From positions 121,984 through 185,983 of the forward strand of contig CAVXYK010000019.1 of NCBI GenBank assembly GCA_963765875.1: 64,000 bases of DNA, given 5' to 3'. Position 1 is the first letter of the stretch, and each line of letters starts with the position of its first letter. Below the pieces are notes generated by a model. That model searched no databases and was not told the origin of the DNA. It was given only the letters and a program-made list of their open reading frames with translations. Positions 51,351 to 59,903 of the stretch are shown in pieces. A program made the position numbers and the translations under genes. The DNA is from JAWKOK01 sp963765875 (lineage in GTDB: Bacteria; Chloroflexota; Anaerolineae; Caldilineales; Caldilineaceae).

Positions 51351-51809
51351 ATGTCAGTCAATACCTATAGTAGTTTCGCTCGTGAGTTCGCCAACATGGC
51401 CGATGCAGTGAATCGTGCAAACAGCGCCTATGACTATGCTCGAAACGGTGGCAACAATGGTGAGGGCAGTTCACCTCGTAAGCGTGTCACACGCCTGCCC
51501 ATTGACGCCTGGGCCAGCGAAGAGGCTTTCACAATCAAGGCATACCTGCCCGGTGTCAGCCTGGACGACGTAGAGATCACCTTCGAGGGCGAGGAACTGA
51601 AAATCCGTGGCCGCTACGCTCAGAGCGAAGAGGAAGTCAGCTTTGTCACTCGGGAGCTGTTCAACGGCGAGTTCGAGCGACGCTTGACCTTCAATGTGCC
51701 GGTCAATGTGGATGAAATCGAAGCGACCTTCGACAACGGTGTGTTGACTTTGTCTGTGCCCAAGGCTGAAGAGATCCGCCCCAAGCAGATCAAGGTTCAG
51801 GCCAAGTAA
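51351..51809 (+). CDS. Hsp20/alpha-crystallin small heat-shock protein
   Basis: This ATP-independent chaperone binds unfolding proteins. The 152-residue protein has a variable N-terminal arm (1-47), an alpha-crystallin domain (about 48-140; PIDAWASEEAFTIKAYLPGV, then VEITFEGEELKIRGRY, FERRLTFNVPVNVDEIEA and FDNGVLTLSVPKAE) and a C-terminal PKQIKV in place of the IxI motif. AAGGAG with 7 nt spacing chooses ATG 51351 over an open frame beginning at 51279. A very strong terminator follows. No CIRCE element is visible upstream. Confidence 0.92.
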   Translation: MSVNTYSSFAREFANMADAVNRANSAYDYARNGGNNGEGSSPRKRVTRLPIDAWASEEAFTIKAYLPGVSLDDVEITFEGEELKIRGRYAQSEEEVSFVTRELFNGEFERRLTFNVPVNVDEIEATFDNGVLTLSVPKAEEIRPKQIKVQAK

Positions 51810-51827
51810 CAATCGGTTCTGGAGATC

Positions 51828-51868
51828 AAAGAGCGCCCGACTGCGGAATCCGCAGTCGGGCGCTCTTT
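51828..51868 (+). terminator. Strong intrinsic terminator after hsp20
   Basis: A perfect 19-bp stem (AAAGAGCGCCCGACTGCGG at 51828-51846, complement at 51850-51868) closes a 3-nt loop and ends in CTCTTTC, a short T tract. It may work on both strands. Confidence 0.9.
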
Positions 51869-51944
51869 CGATTTCCAGAACTTTACCTATGTCAGATTGA
51901 AAACTACGGGTCGGCGATGCAACCTTTGGATCGAGAAGATACTC

Positions 51945-52010
51945 TGTCATTCCGAACGGAGTGAGGAATCTTGAGATCGGTGGCGCCGAACCGTAAATTT
52001 CGAACGGCAC
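51945..52010. repeat. Partial TGTCATTCCGA-family element
   Basis: TGTCATTCCGAACGGAGTGAGGAATCTTGAG matches the left half of the elements at 10536 and 21018; the right arm is missing. The surrounding 51869-52098 is otherwise non-coding. Confidence 0.6.
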
Positions 52011-52098
52011 GTAGTTTAGCAGTGTAGATCTGGGCAGAAAGGACCTCTTGCGGTCGAGGCACCGGCCCCCGGACATTGCGTAATTTCGCATGCCAAGG

Positions 52099-52126
52099 TT
52101 GACGGGACTTGCGTGCATGGTACAAT
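52099..52126 (+). promoter_or_regulatory. Candidate secA promoter
   Basis: TTGACG (52099-52104) and TACAAT (52121-52126), 16 nt apart, lie about 175 nt before the secA ATG and imply a leader of about 170 nt. Confidence 0.6.
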
Positions 52127-52300
52127 AAGCTGCTACAGATTTGGGGAGACAGGATGCGCCGCATGAAACGATCAGCCGGCGTAGACCGTTATCACCGATA
52201 GAGAAGAAGTTGAGAGGACGAACCCGAAAACTTACCTGTGGCCTCTTGTTTACCTCGCAGCACCATTGCGTGACCTGCGTTTATTTGCAGAAGGATTCCC

Positions 52301-55261
52301 ATGTTAAAGAAAATCTATTACGCCATTGCCGGCGACCCCAACGAAAAAGCGCTCAAACGGCTGCGTCCGATTGTTGATCAGATCAACGAATTGGAACCTG
52401 CATTCGAGACCAAGAGCAACGAAGAGTTGCACGCCATGACCGAAGATTTCCGGAAGCGCATTCAGGACGCAACCATACACCTGCGCGCCGACCAGGATGC
52501 CGCAGAAGAAGCCTATCTGGCCGTCCTCGGCACGGACCAGCAGCGCTTTGCCCGCATGGAGGTCGACCGGATCAAGAAGGATGTGCTGGCAATTGAGGGC
52601 GAAGTCCTTGACGAAATTCTGCCGGAAGCCTTCGCCGCTGTCCGCGAGGCCAGCAAGCGCACCACAGGCCTGCGCCACTATGATGTCCAGCTTATCGGCG
52701 GCATGGTGCTCCACAATGCCACCATCGCCGAAATGAAGACCGGTGAGGGCAAGACGCTTGTGGCAACCTTGCCTCTCTATCTCAACGCCCTATCCGGCCG
52801 GGGTGTCCACCTGGTCACCCCCAACGACTACCTGTCTAAAGTGGGCCTGCAACTGATGGGGCCGGTCTATCAACTCCTGGGCTTGAGCGCCGCTGTCATC
52901 CAGAACAGCGCCGGCAGTCCCGACAAAGGCAGTTTCTTGTTTGACCCCGAATTCCCTGCCGCGGACGATCGCTACCAGTCGTTGCGGCCGATCTCGCGCG
53001 CCGAGGCCTACCAGGCCGATGTCCTGTACGGCACCAACAACGAATTTGGCTTCGACTACCTGCGCGACAACATGGCGCGCAGCCTGGATCGACTCACCCA
53101 GCGCGAGCTGAACTACGCCATCATCGATGAGGTCGACAACATCCTCATCGATGAAGCGCGCACGCCGCTGATCATCTCAGGCGAGGCCAGAGAAAGCTCC
53201 AACTACTATGTGCAGTTTGCAAATCTGGTCACCAGTCTGCGACCAGAGACTCATTTTGTCGTCAATGAAAAAGAGCGCGTCTCCACGCTGACCGAGGACG
53301 GTATTGGCTTCATTGAGAAGCGCCTGGGCATTGAGAACCTCTACAGTGCCGAGCATTTCGATATGATTCCCTATCTCGACAATGCGCTGCGAGCCTATGC
53401 GCTCTATCACCGTGACAAGGATTACATCGTTCGCAACAGCGAAGTCATCATTGTCGATGAGTTCACCGGTCGGCTCATGGAAGGTCGTCGCTATAGCGAA
53501 GGTCTGCATCAGGCCATCGAAGCCAAAGAAGGCGTTAAGGTCCAAAAGGAATCGATGACGCTGGCGACCATCACATTCCAGAACTTCTTCCGCATGTACA
53601 ACAAGCTGGCCGGCATGACCGGCACGGCCAAGACGGAGGAGGAAGAATTCCAGCGCATCTACAATCTGGAAGTGATCATGGTGCCGACCCACAAACCCGT
53701 GATCAGGGATGACCAGGATGATGGCGTCTACCGCAACGAGCCGGCCAAGTTCAAGGCACTGTTGGACGACATCGCCGATGCTCAGAATAAAGGCCAGCCG
53801 GTTCTAGTCGGTACCGTGGCGGTCGAAACCAGTGAACGCATCAGTCAGATGCTCAAGCGTCGCGGTGTTGAACACGAAGTGCTCAACGCCAAGAACCATG
53901 AGCGAGAGGCCACCATCGTGGCCCAGGCCGGTCGACCCGGATCGGTGACCATCGCCACCAACATGGCCGGTCGTGGTGTTGACATTCTGCTTGGCGGCAA
54001 TCCCGAGGGCTTGGCCCGCGACCAACTGCGTCGCGAGGACGAAGATCTGACCGAGATCCCGCAGCGGGCCTGGAATGAGGCCGTTGACATGCTCAAGCAT
54101 GGCCAGGATCCTACCGAGAAATACAACACCCGTTGGGCGCAAGTGCTCAATGACAAGTGGGCGGAGATCGATCGCGATCGCGAGCATGTACGCTCGGTGG
54201 GCGGACTCTATGTCATCGGCACCGAACGCCACGAAGCGCGTCGTATCGACAACCAGCTCCGTGGCCGTTCCGGTCGTCTAGGCGACCCGGGCAAGAGTCG
54301 TTTCTATCTGAGCATGGAAGATGATCTGATGCGCCGTTTTGGCGGCGATCGCATCGGCGGCATCATGGCCCGTCTGGGTGTTGAGGATGACATGCCCATC
54401 GAGGCGGGCATGGTGAACAAAGCGGTGGAGAATGCACAGACCAAGGTTGAAGGCCACAACTTCGACATTCGCAAGCATGTGTTGCGCTACGACGAAGTCG
54501 TCAACGAACAGCGTCATGGCATCTACGAACAACGTCATCGCATCCTCTTCGAGCCGTCACTCAAAACCTCGATCGAAGCGATGATCGAGGAAGAAGTTAC
54601 GGTCATTGTCAACAGCTTCACCACTTCGGGCTACGAGGATGAATGGCAGATCGAAGAGCTAATCCAGGCGCTGAGTGGCATCTTCCACATTCCGTCCGAG
54701 GTCACAGTCGCAGGCTGGGAGGAACTTGACCAGCAGCAGATCACAGACGAGGCCGTTCGTCTGGCCCTGGAGACCTACGCGGCCAAGGATGAGGAGATCG
54801 GCGACGAAAAGATGCGCCAGGCCGAAAAGCAGATCATGCTCTCGGCCGTTGACTACCGCTGGGTCCGCCATCTGACCGATTTGGACCGGCTGCGAGAGGG
54901 CATCGGCCTGCAAGCCATCGCCCAGGTTGATCCGCTGGTGGCCTACAAGCGCGAGGCATTCGTGATGTATGGCGAATTGATGGAATCGATTCGCAGCGAC
55001 ATCGTCAAAGCCGTCTTCTCTATCCATGTTCAGGAGCAGCCCGTAATCGCGACGCCCATCGCCCGAAACATTCGCACCAACCAGGGCGCATCCAACGGCG
55101 CTGCTGCGAAGCCACAGACCATGCGCAAGTCGGGCCCCGATCTTAAACGCAACGATCCTTGCTGGTGTGGCAGCGGCAAGAAGTACAAGAATTGCCACAT
55201 GAAAGCCGATCGAGTCAAGAGTGGCGCGAGCGCAGACCAACGCGTCAAGGAAGCCGGCTAA
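52301..55261 (+). CDS. secA: Preprotein translocase ATPase SecA
   Basis: SecA drives unfolded proteins through the SecYEG channel using ATP. At 986 residues this one is longer than the roughly 840-900 of most species. Walker A is AEMKTGEGKT (148-152), the DEAD-box region reads IIDEVDNILIDEARTPL, and NMAGRGVDILLGG and RIDNQLRGRSGRLGDPG are in place. The C-terminal SEC-C zinc motif is NDPCWCGSGKKYKNCHM. About 40 extra residues lie between residues 60 and 100 (HLRADQDAAEEAYLAVLGTD and on), with a second insertion near 200-225 (SPDKGSFLFDPEFPAADDRY). AGAAGGA precedes the ATG. A strong terminator follows 8 nt after the stop. Confidence 0.97.
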   Translation: MLKKIYYAIAGDPNEKALKRLRPIVDQINELEPAFETKSNEELHAMTEDFRKRIQDATIHLRADQDAAEEAYLAVLGTDQQRFARMEVDRIKKDVLAIEGEVLDEILPEAFAAVREASKRTTGLRHYDVQLIGGMVLHNATIAEMKTGEGKTLVATLPLYLNALSGRGVHLVTPNDYLSKVGLQLMGPVYQLLGLSAAVIQNSAGSPDKGSFLFDPEFPAADDRYQSLRPISRAEAYQADVLYGTNNEFGFDYLRDNMARSLDRLTQRELNYAIIDEVDNILIDEARTPLIISGEARESSNYYVQFANLVTSLRPETHFVVNEKERVSTLTEDGIGFIEKRLGIENLYSAEHFDMIPYLDNALRAYALYHRDKDYIVRNSEVIIVDEFTGRLMEGRRYSEGLHQAIEAKEGVKVQKESMTLATITFQNFFRMYNKLAGMTGTAKTEEEEFQRIYNLEVIMVPTHKPVIRDDQDDGVYRNEPAKFKALLDDIADAQNKGQPVLVGTVAVETSERISQMLKRRGVEHEVLNAKNHEREATIVAQAGRPGSVTIATNMAGRGVDILLGGNPEGLARDQLRREDEDLTEIPQRAWNEAVDMLKHGQDPTEKYNTRWAQVLNDKWAEIDRDREHVRSVGGLYVIGTERHEARRIDNQLRGRSGRLGDPGKSRFYLSMEDDLMRRFGGDRIGGIMARLGVEDDMPIEAGMVNKAVENAQTKVEGHNFDIRKHVLRYDEVVNEQRHGIYEQRHRILFEPSLKTSIEAMIEEEVTVIVNSFTTSGYEDEWQIEELIQALSGIFHIPSEVTVAGWEELDQQQITDEAVRLALETYAAKDEEIGDEKMRQAEKQIMLSAVDYRWVRHLTDLDRLREGIGLQAIAQVDPLVAYKREAFVMYGELMESIRSDIVKAVFSIHVQEQPVIATPIARNIRTNQGASNGAAAKPQTMRKSGPDLKRNDPCWCGSGKKYKNCHMKADRVKSGASADQRVKEAG

Positions 55262-55268
55262 ATTAAAC

Positions 55269-55299
55269 AAAAACGAGGGGGCGTTGCCCCCTCGTTTTT
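55269..55299 (+). terminator. Intrinsic terminator after secA
   Basis: A perfect 14-bp stem (AAAAACGAGGGGGC at 55269-55282 with its complement at 55286-55299) has a GTT loop and a run of five T. Confidence 0.92.
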
Positions 55300-55363
55300 C
55301 ATTGGCCCGAATCGACCCCTCCATCGTAGACGGCTGCCCCCAATTGAGTTGAACTGACGAGCA

Positions 55364-56086
55364 ATGACGCCAACCCTGATGATCGCACTGACTCTGGCAG
55401 TCCTCTTTGTGGCTGCGCTGGTCAAGTCCACGCTGGGATTCGGCGAGTCCTTGATCGCCATCCCCCTCCTGACGCTCGTTCTCGGCATCCAGACGGCTGC
55501 TCCGCTCGTCAGCATGATGGCAGGCCTATTGACGGCCGTGATCGTTCTTCAAAACTGGCAACGGATGGAATTCTCGACTACCTGGCAATTGATCGTTGCC
55601 GCTATCATCGGCGTACCTGTCGGCGTTTGGGGCCTGAGAACGCTGCCCGAAGCCTGGCTGACCTCCATATTGGGCGTCCTACTCATCTTCATCGGCATCT
55701 ACTATTTGGCCAAGCCGTCGCTCGGCGCACTGCATGGCAGCCATTGGGCCTATCTATTCGGTTTCGTTTCCGGCGTCTTCGGCGGCGCCTACAACATGGC
55801 AAGCCCGCCGGTGGTGGTCTATGGCGCCATGCGTCGCTGGTCGCCTGAACAGTTTCGGGTCATGCTGCAGGGCTTCTTCCTACCCATCAGCATCATGATC
55901 CTGATCAGCCAGGCCGCTGCCGGTCTGTGGACCAAGTGGGTGCTACAGCTCTTTCTGCTTTCCCTGCCGGTTGTGATACTGGCCTACTGGCTCGGTAGCC
56001 GATTCAACCGGGCGATGTCGACCCACCTCTTCGAAAAGCTGATCTATGGTGGGTTGATCGTTCTCGGCGCGATGCTTTTGATCTGA
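55364..56086 (+). CDS. TauE/SafE-family (sulfite exporter-like) permease
   Basis: This is a 240-residue membrane protein of the TauE/SafE family, permeases linked to sulfite, sulfonate or related anion export. It has about eight helices in two repeats. The family hallmark of Gly/Pro-rich starts is visible in LVKSTLGFGESLIAIPLL and again in FGFVSGVFGGAYNMASPPVVVYG. No other sulfur genes are adjacent, so the substrate is open. It follows the secA terminator and has no strong ribosome-binding site. Confidence 0.88.
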   Translation: MTPTLMIALTLAVLFVAALVKSTLGFGESLIAIPLLTLVLGIQTAAPLVSMMAGLLTAVIVLQNWQRMEFSTTWQLIVAAIIGVPVGVWGLRTLPEAWLTSILGVLLIFIGIYYLAKPSLGALHGSHWAYLFGFVSGVFGGAYNMASPPVVVYGAMRRWSPEQFRVMLQGFFLPISIMILISQAAAGLWTKWVLQLFLLSLPVVILAYWLGSRFNRAMSTHLFEKLIYGGLIVLGAMLLI

Positions 56087-56102
56087 GTTCCTGTAAAAAG
56101 CA

Positions 56103-56185
56103 GATCCACGAAGAAACACAAAGGGCCACGAAGGGTACCTGTCTCCTTTTTTTTCTTCGTGGTACTTCGTGCTTCTTCGTGGATC
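56103..56185. repeat. Intergenic palindrome, CACGAAG family
   Basis: GATCCACGAAGAA (56103-56115) and TTCTTCGTGGATC (56173-56185) are perfectly complementary, with CACAAAGGGCCACGAAGG and CTTCGTGGTACTTCGTG inside. Confidence 0.85.
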
Positions 56186-56222
56186 AATGTTGTTATGCCT
56201 TGGCCGAAAGCAGGTGAAACAG

Positions 56223-57821
56223 ATGCAAACCCCGGATGTTCGATCGATGTCACCAGATGACTGGGAAGAAGGGCTGATAGCCACCGCAACCTATGCCAAT
56301 CCGCATGCGCTTCACGGATTTCGCCGAACAGACGGCTTGAGCGGAAATATGCTGAACCCGGCTCAGATGGACTCCGATCAAGCCTTTGACTGCCAGTTGA
56401 CCCGGACGATCCAACATCTACAGACAGCGTATCCTGACATCACACTGGGGCGATACCATGTGCGCATGCCTTATTGGCGACAGACGGACGAAGATTTGCC
56501 CACGTTTTACTCGGTTGTCCCTTCCCCCGAACACCTGACCACCACCTCTGTCACCGTTGCCCTGGTTCCACAGCAGAGAATCCGCTCTGCCGAAATGGGC
56601 TACTTCATGAACGGCCAAACATTGTTGTCCTTGCGTGAGCGACTGGCAGGCAGCAGACATTGTGGCATCGCCGGCAATCTCGGCTATCGCATGACCGAAA
56701 ATCTGATCCACGGAAAACTCGCCTGGTCTCATCATTTTCGCTATCCTGATTTTCCGCTAACGCCCGTTCTCCCCTATTTGGGATTCTACTACTTCAAGGA
56801 TCCGGCTACCGGCCAGATCAGCAGCACCTTTGAAGGAGCCCATCCGGCTGTTGTAGGCATTCGCCTCAACGGACAGGTCGACGTCCTTCCTCGCCTTGAG
56901 ATTCCGGGCTATCAAGTGACATTGTGGAACCAAACGTTCACAGTGCGGGCCATCAACGTCGTCGGCGCAACGGCGACAGAGAGCGATGTTGTGCTCTACA
57001 CACCCGGTCTATGGACCCGGGACATGCTTGAGCATATCGAAGCGTGGCAGAGCTTTGCACCCGAAGTTCCGGGACGGAATCGTGTCAACGTCTTCATTGC
57101 CAACGATGGGAACGGCAGTCAGCCAGTCGAGAAGGTGATGCATATCTGGGACGGTCGAGCACCGCTGCCTTCGTTTGGGGCCGTGCTCTCTTTCAGCCGC
57201 GAGCGTTTTGCTCAACTTTTCGACGGACGTCGCTGTCCGCTCAATCAACGGGTTGCCATTCGGCCAATCGACTGTCCAACGCTGGAGGGCTATTGCCAGG
57301 TACTGGGTGGTTTCGTTCCAGCCGTGGTGGATGGACGCCACCTCTTCGCCGTAAACACAGTCGAGCAGGTGCGCCGTCATCTACACGAGTATGGCAATGC
57401 CCTGTCGCCGCTGGCTGAATGCGGACGAGAATCTAGGAACTTCGATCCCCACATTCGTGAGCCGGCGGGTCTCTTCGTGCAGACCACCGATTCTCAGGTC
57501 GGCTGGGTGCTCTTCGACGGTCGCCATGAGCTGAGCATCGGCGCCAATGTTGTCGACGTCGGCCAGATTGTGAAGCTCCTACAGGAGCAAGGCATCTTCG
57601 AGATCGAGCAGGCTTTCTTTATCGACGGCGGATCTGCCATGAAGGTCTATGCCGTCGACACCGTCAGTCCCGACGACGAGAAGGACGACGAGGACAAGAG
57701 CGATGATTCAATCAAGCTTGACCTGCTGAACCGGGTAGCCGCCGGATCACGAAATCGCCCCGGCTCCGATCCGGACGGTCTGAACTTATACACGCTGCTG
57801 ATGTTGGACCTCGTTGAATGA
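56223..57821 (+). CDS. Unrecognised 532-residue protein with a possible NAGPA-like C-terminal motif
   Basis: I do not recognise this protein. It has no signal peptide or membrane helix. The N-terminal third holds HALHGFRRTDGLSGNM, RMPYWRQTDEDLP and HFRYPDFPLTPVLPYLGFYYF. The middle and C-terminal parts look beta-rich (VVGIRLNGQVDVLP, YQVTLWNQTFTVRAINVVG, VVLYTPGLWTRDML). The final segment, GLFVQTTDSQVGWVLFDGR followed by EIEQAFFIDGGSAMKVYAV, resembles the closing Asp-Gly-Gly-Ser of phosphodiester glycosidase (NAGPA) domains. The tail is acidic. AGGTGA and 6 nt spacing favour ATG 56223 over the open-frame start at 56169, which lies in a palindrome. It stands alone between palindromic elements. 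Confidence 0.6.
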   Translation: MQTPDVRSMSPDDWEEGLIATATYANPHALHGFRRTDGLSGNMLNPAQMDSDQAFDCQLTRTIQHLQTAYPDITLGRYHVRMPYWRQTDEDLPTFYSVVPSPEHLTTTSVTVALVPQQRIRSAEMGYFMNGQTLLSLRERLAGSRHCGIAGNLGYRMTENLIHGKLAWSHHFRYPDFPLTPVLPYLGFYYFKDPATGQISSTFEGAHPAVVGIRLNGQVDVLPRLEIPGYQVTLWNQTFTVRAINVVGATATESDVVLYTPGLWTRDMLEHIEAWQSFAPEVPGRNRVNVFIANDGNGSQPVEKVMHIWDGRAPLPSFGAVLSFSRERFAQLFDGRRCPLNQRVAIRPIDCPTLEGYCQVLGGFVPAVVDGRHLFAVNTVEQVRRHLHEYGNALSPLAECGRESRNFDPHIREPAGLFVQTTDSQVGWVLFDGRHELSIGANVVDVGQIVKLLQEQGIFEIEQAFFIDGGSAMKVYAVDTVSPDDEKDDEDKSDDSIKLDLLNRVAAGSRNRPGSDPDGLNLYTLLMLDLVE

Positions 57822-57840
57822 GGCGATTCCCGACAAACAA

Positions 57841-57963
57841 TGACTCTACTACAAGAAGGGATCTGGACACGAATTTACACGAATTCCCACGAATCTCCTC
57901 TCTGGGGCAACGACACAATTCGTGATCATTCGTGTCAGAAAAAGGCTTTTTGCAGTAGAGTCA
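57841..57963. repeat. Intergenic palindrome, CACGAATT family
   Basis: TGACTCTACT (57841-57850) pairs with AGTAGAGTCA (57954-57963). Inside are GACACGAATTTACACGAATT and the complementary AATTCGTGATCATTCGTGTC. The right end TTTTGCAGTAGAGTCA is identical to 6956-6971. Confidence 0.85.
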
Positions 57964-57968
57964 ACAAT

Positions 57969-58038
57969 AATCCATGAAGACGTACAAAGAGACACGAAGC
58001 AATGTGCCCTTCGTGAGAATTCGTGTTTCTTCGTGGAT
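57969..58038. repeat. Intergenic palindrome, CACGAAG family
   Basis: ATCCATGAAGACGTACAAAG opens the element and TTCGTGTTTCTTCGTGGAT closes it. It directly follows the CACGAATT element. Confidence 0.7.
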
Positions 58039-58069
58039 AACTGCTTTTCGGTCTTGCCTGAGATCGTTT

Positions 58070-59681
58070 TTAATCGGCGCCAATCTTATCCTTCTCGTAC
58101 ACAAACTCGCCGCCAACCATGGTGGCTACAATGCCGGCATCCAGAATCTCTTCGGATTCGATGCTAAAAATATCGGCGTCCAGCACCACCAGATCGGCCA
58201 ACTTGCCGGCAGTTAGCGATCCCTTGATCGACTCCTCGCAGCCTGAGTATGCCGCGCCCAGGGTGTAGGCATAGACCGCGTCCTGGATGCTGAGGCACTC
58301 TTCCGGGTACCAGCCGTCTGCGCCGGGATAGCCATCGGTGCGACGGCGAGCCACCGCGGCGTAGAGCCCCTCCATGATGCTGGGCGTCTCCACCGGCGCA
58401 TCCGAGCCGAAGGCAAGGACCGCGCCGGTGCTCTGTAGCGTGCTCCACGCGTAGGCCAGACGACAACGGTCGCCCCAATTGTTGTCGGCAGAGACGATGT
58501 CCTGGGTGCAATGGATGGGCTGCATGGAGGGAATGACATCGAGTTCGGCAAAGCGACTCACGTCATCCGGATGCAAGATCTGTGCATGCTCGATGCGATG
58601 GCGCAGGTGCAGGCCGATGCCGGCAGTCGCGCGTCGCCTCGATGGCGTCGAGCACGTTGCGGTTGGCCTGATCGCCAATGGCGTGGATATAGACGGCCAG
58701 GCCGGCGCGTGACGCCTTCTCGATCTGGGCCTTCAGGTGCTCGGCTGTGGAGACGGCGATGCCGAAGTTGTCCGGCTCATCCTCATAGGCCTCGACCATC
58801 AGCGCTGAGCGCGCACCCAGCGAGCCATCTGAGAATATCTTGAGCGCGCCGATGCGGATCCACTCGTCGCCGAACCCGGATTGCAGGCCGATCTCGATGG
58901 CCGCGTCCAACTCGCTCTCCGGGATCTGCTGAAGAATGCGCAGCTTCAGTTCGCCCCTGCGACGCAACTCCTGGTAGGCACGCAGCGCCGGGGCTGCCTC
59001 CATGTTGTGAACGCCGACGATGCCCAGTTCGTGGGCCTTGCGCTGCGCCAGCTTCACCGCTTCCACGGCCTCAGCATCGGTGGGCTCGGCGATCAGCGCC
59101 GAGATGAGATTCATGGCATTTTCCAGCAAAATGCCGGTCGGTTCGCCGGTTTCTGGATCGCGCACAATCTCGCCGCCGGGCGGGTCGGGCGTCTCAGCAT
59201 TGATGTCGGCCAGGGCCAGCGCACGCGAGTTTGCCCAACCGGCGTGGCCGCATTTGCGGCGTAAAAAGGCAGGATGGTCTGGCGTGACGGCATCCAGATC
59301 AGTCTTGCTTGGAAATTGCTGGCCCTCCCAGAAAACCTGATCCCAGCCGCGGCCGGTCAGCCATTGGCCTGCGGGCGCTTCGGCAGCCCGGGCAGCCACC
59401 CGTTCCTGGGCGGTCGCCAAGGAAGGAACATTCATCAGGTCGATCTCGGCCAGGCTCAGACCGTAGGAGAGAAAGTGCAGATGGGCGTCGATGAACCCTG
59501 GCGTGACGGTGCACCCGTCTAGGTCGATCGCGCGTCCACCGTCGGCAAGCAACGCACGCATGGCCTCGCTGTTGCCGATGCCGATGATCTGCTCACCGGC
59601 GATGGCCACGGCCTCGACGCGGGGCAAGGCCGCATCCATGGTGTGGATGTTTCCATTGGTCAATACCAGGTCGGCTGACAT
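58070..59681 (-). pseudogene. YtcJ-like amidohydrolase with one frameshift
   Basis: Two frames together give a metal-dependent amidohydrolase of the amidohydrolase-3 (YtcJ) group, about 535 residues. The first part (start ATG 59681, GAGGAAG upstream) has GNIHTMDAALPRVEAVAI, TPGFIDAHLHFLSYG with the His-x-His pair and HAIGDQANRNVLDAIEA. The second part continues with RIEHAQILHP, the late metal Asp in LAFGSDAPVETPSIMEGLY and TAGKLADLVVLDADIF. The frames meet at the CG tract 58628-58633; adding one CG gives EATRATAGIGLHLRHRIEH, which reads as the family does. All other landmarks are intact. It diverges from the deaminase-like gene at 59904. Confidence 0.8.
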
Positions 59682-59769
59682 TTTCTTCCTCGCTTTTCTG
59701 CTATAAATCAGTATAATTGAATGGGTAAATCTGTGGCTCGATTGTATCACAGCGGGAGGCTGAAATTGT

Positions 59770-59837
59770 AGCTCGACATTGATGTTGGTGCAGATTTTCT
59801 CCGCCGAAGTGGTAGGCTACGACATCAATGTCGAGCT
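59770..59837. repeat. Inverted repeat in the divergent amidohydrolase gap
   Basis: AGCTCGACATTGATGT (59770-59785) pairs perfectly with ACATCAATGTCGAGCT (59822-59837) over 16 bp. It resembles the GTAGGTC hairpin family at 24228. It lies 66 nt upstream of the ATG at 59904. Confidence 0.75.
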
Positions 59838-59903
59838 GCATCTTGCATCGCAGACTGCAACGATAGACACCCATATCCACATGGAAACGGAGCCCCAAAT
59901 ACG

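Noticed and set aside
57841..58041. CRISPR-like look of closely spaced CACGAA repeats
   Set aside because: Units are unequal, palindromic across the element and have no regular spacers or cas genes.
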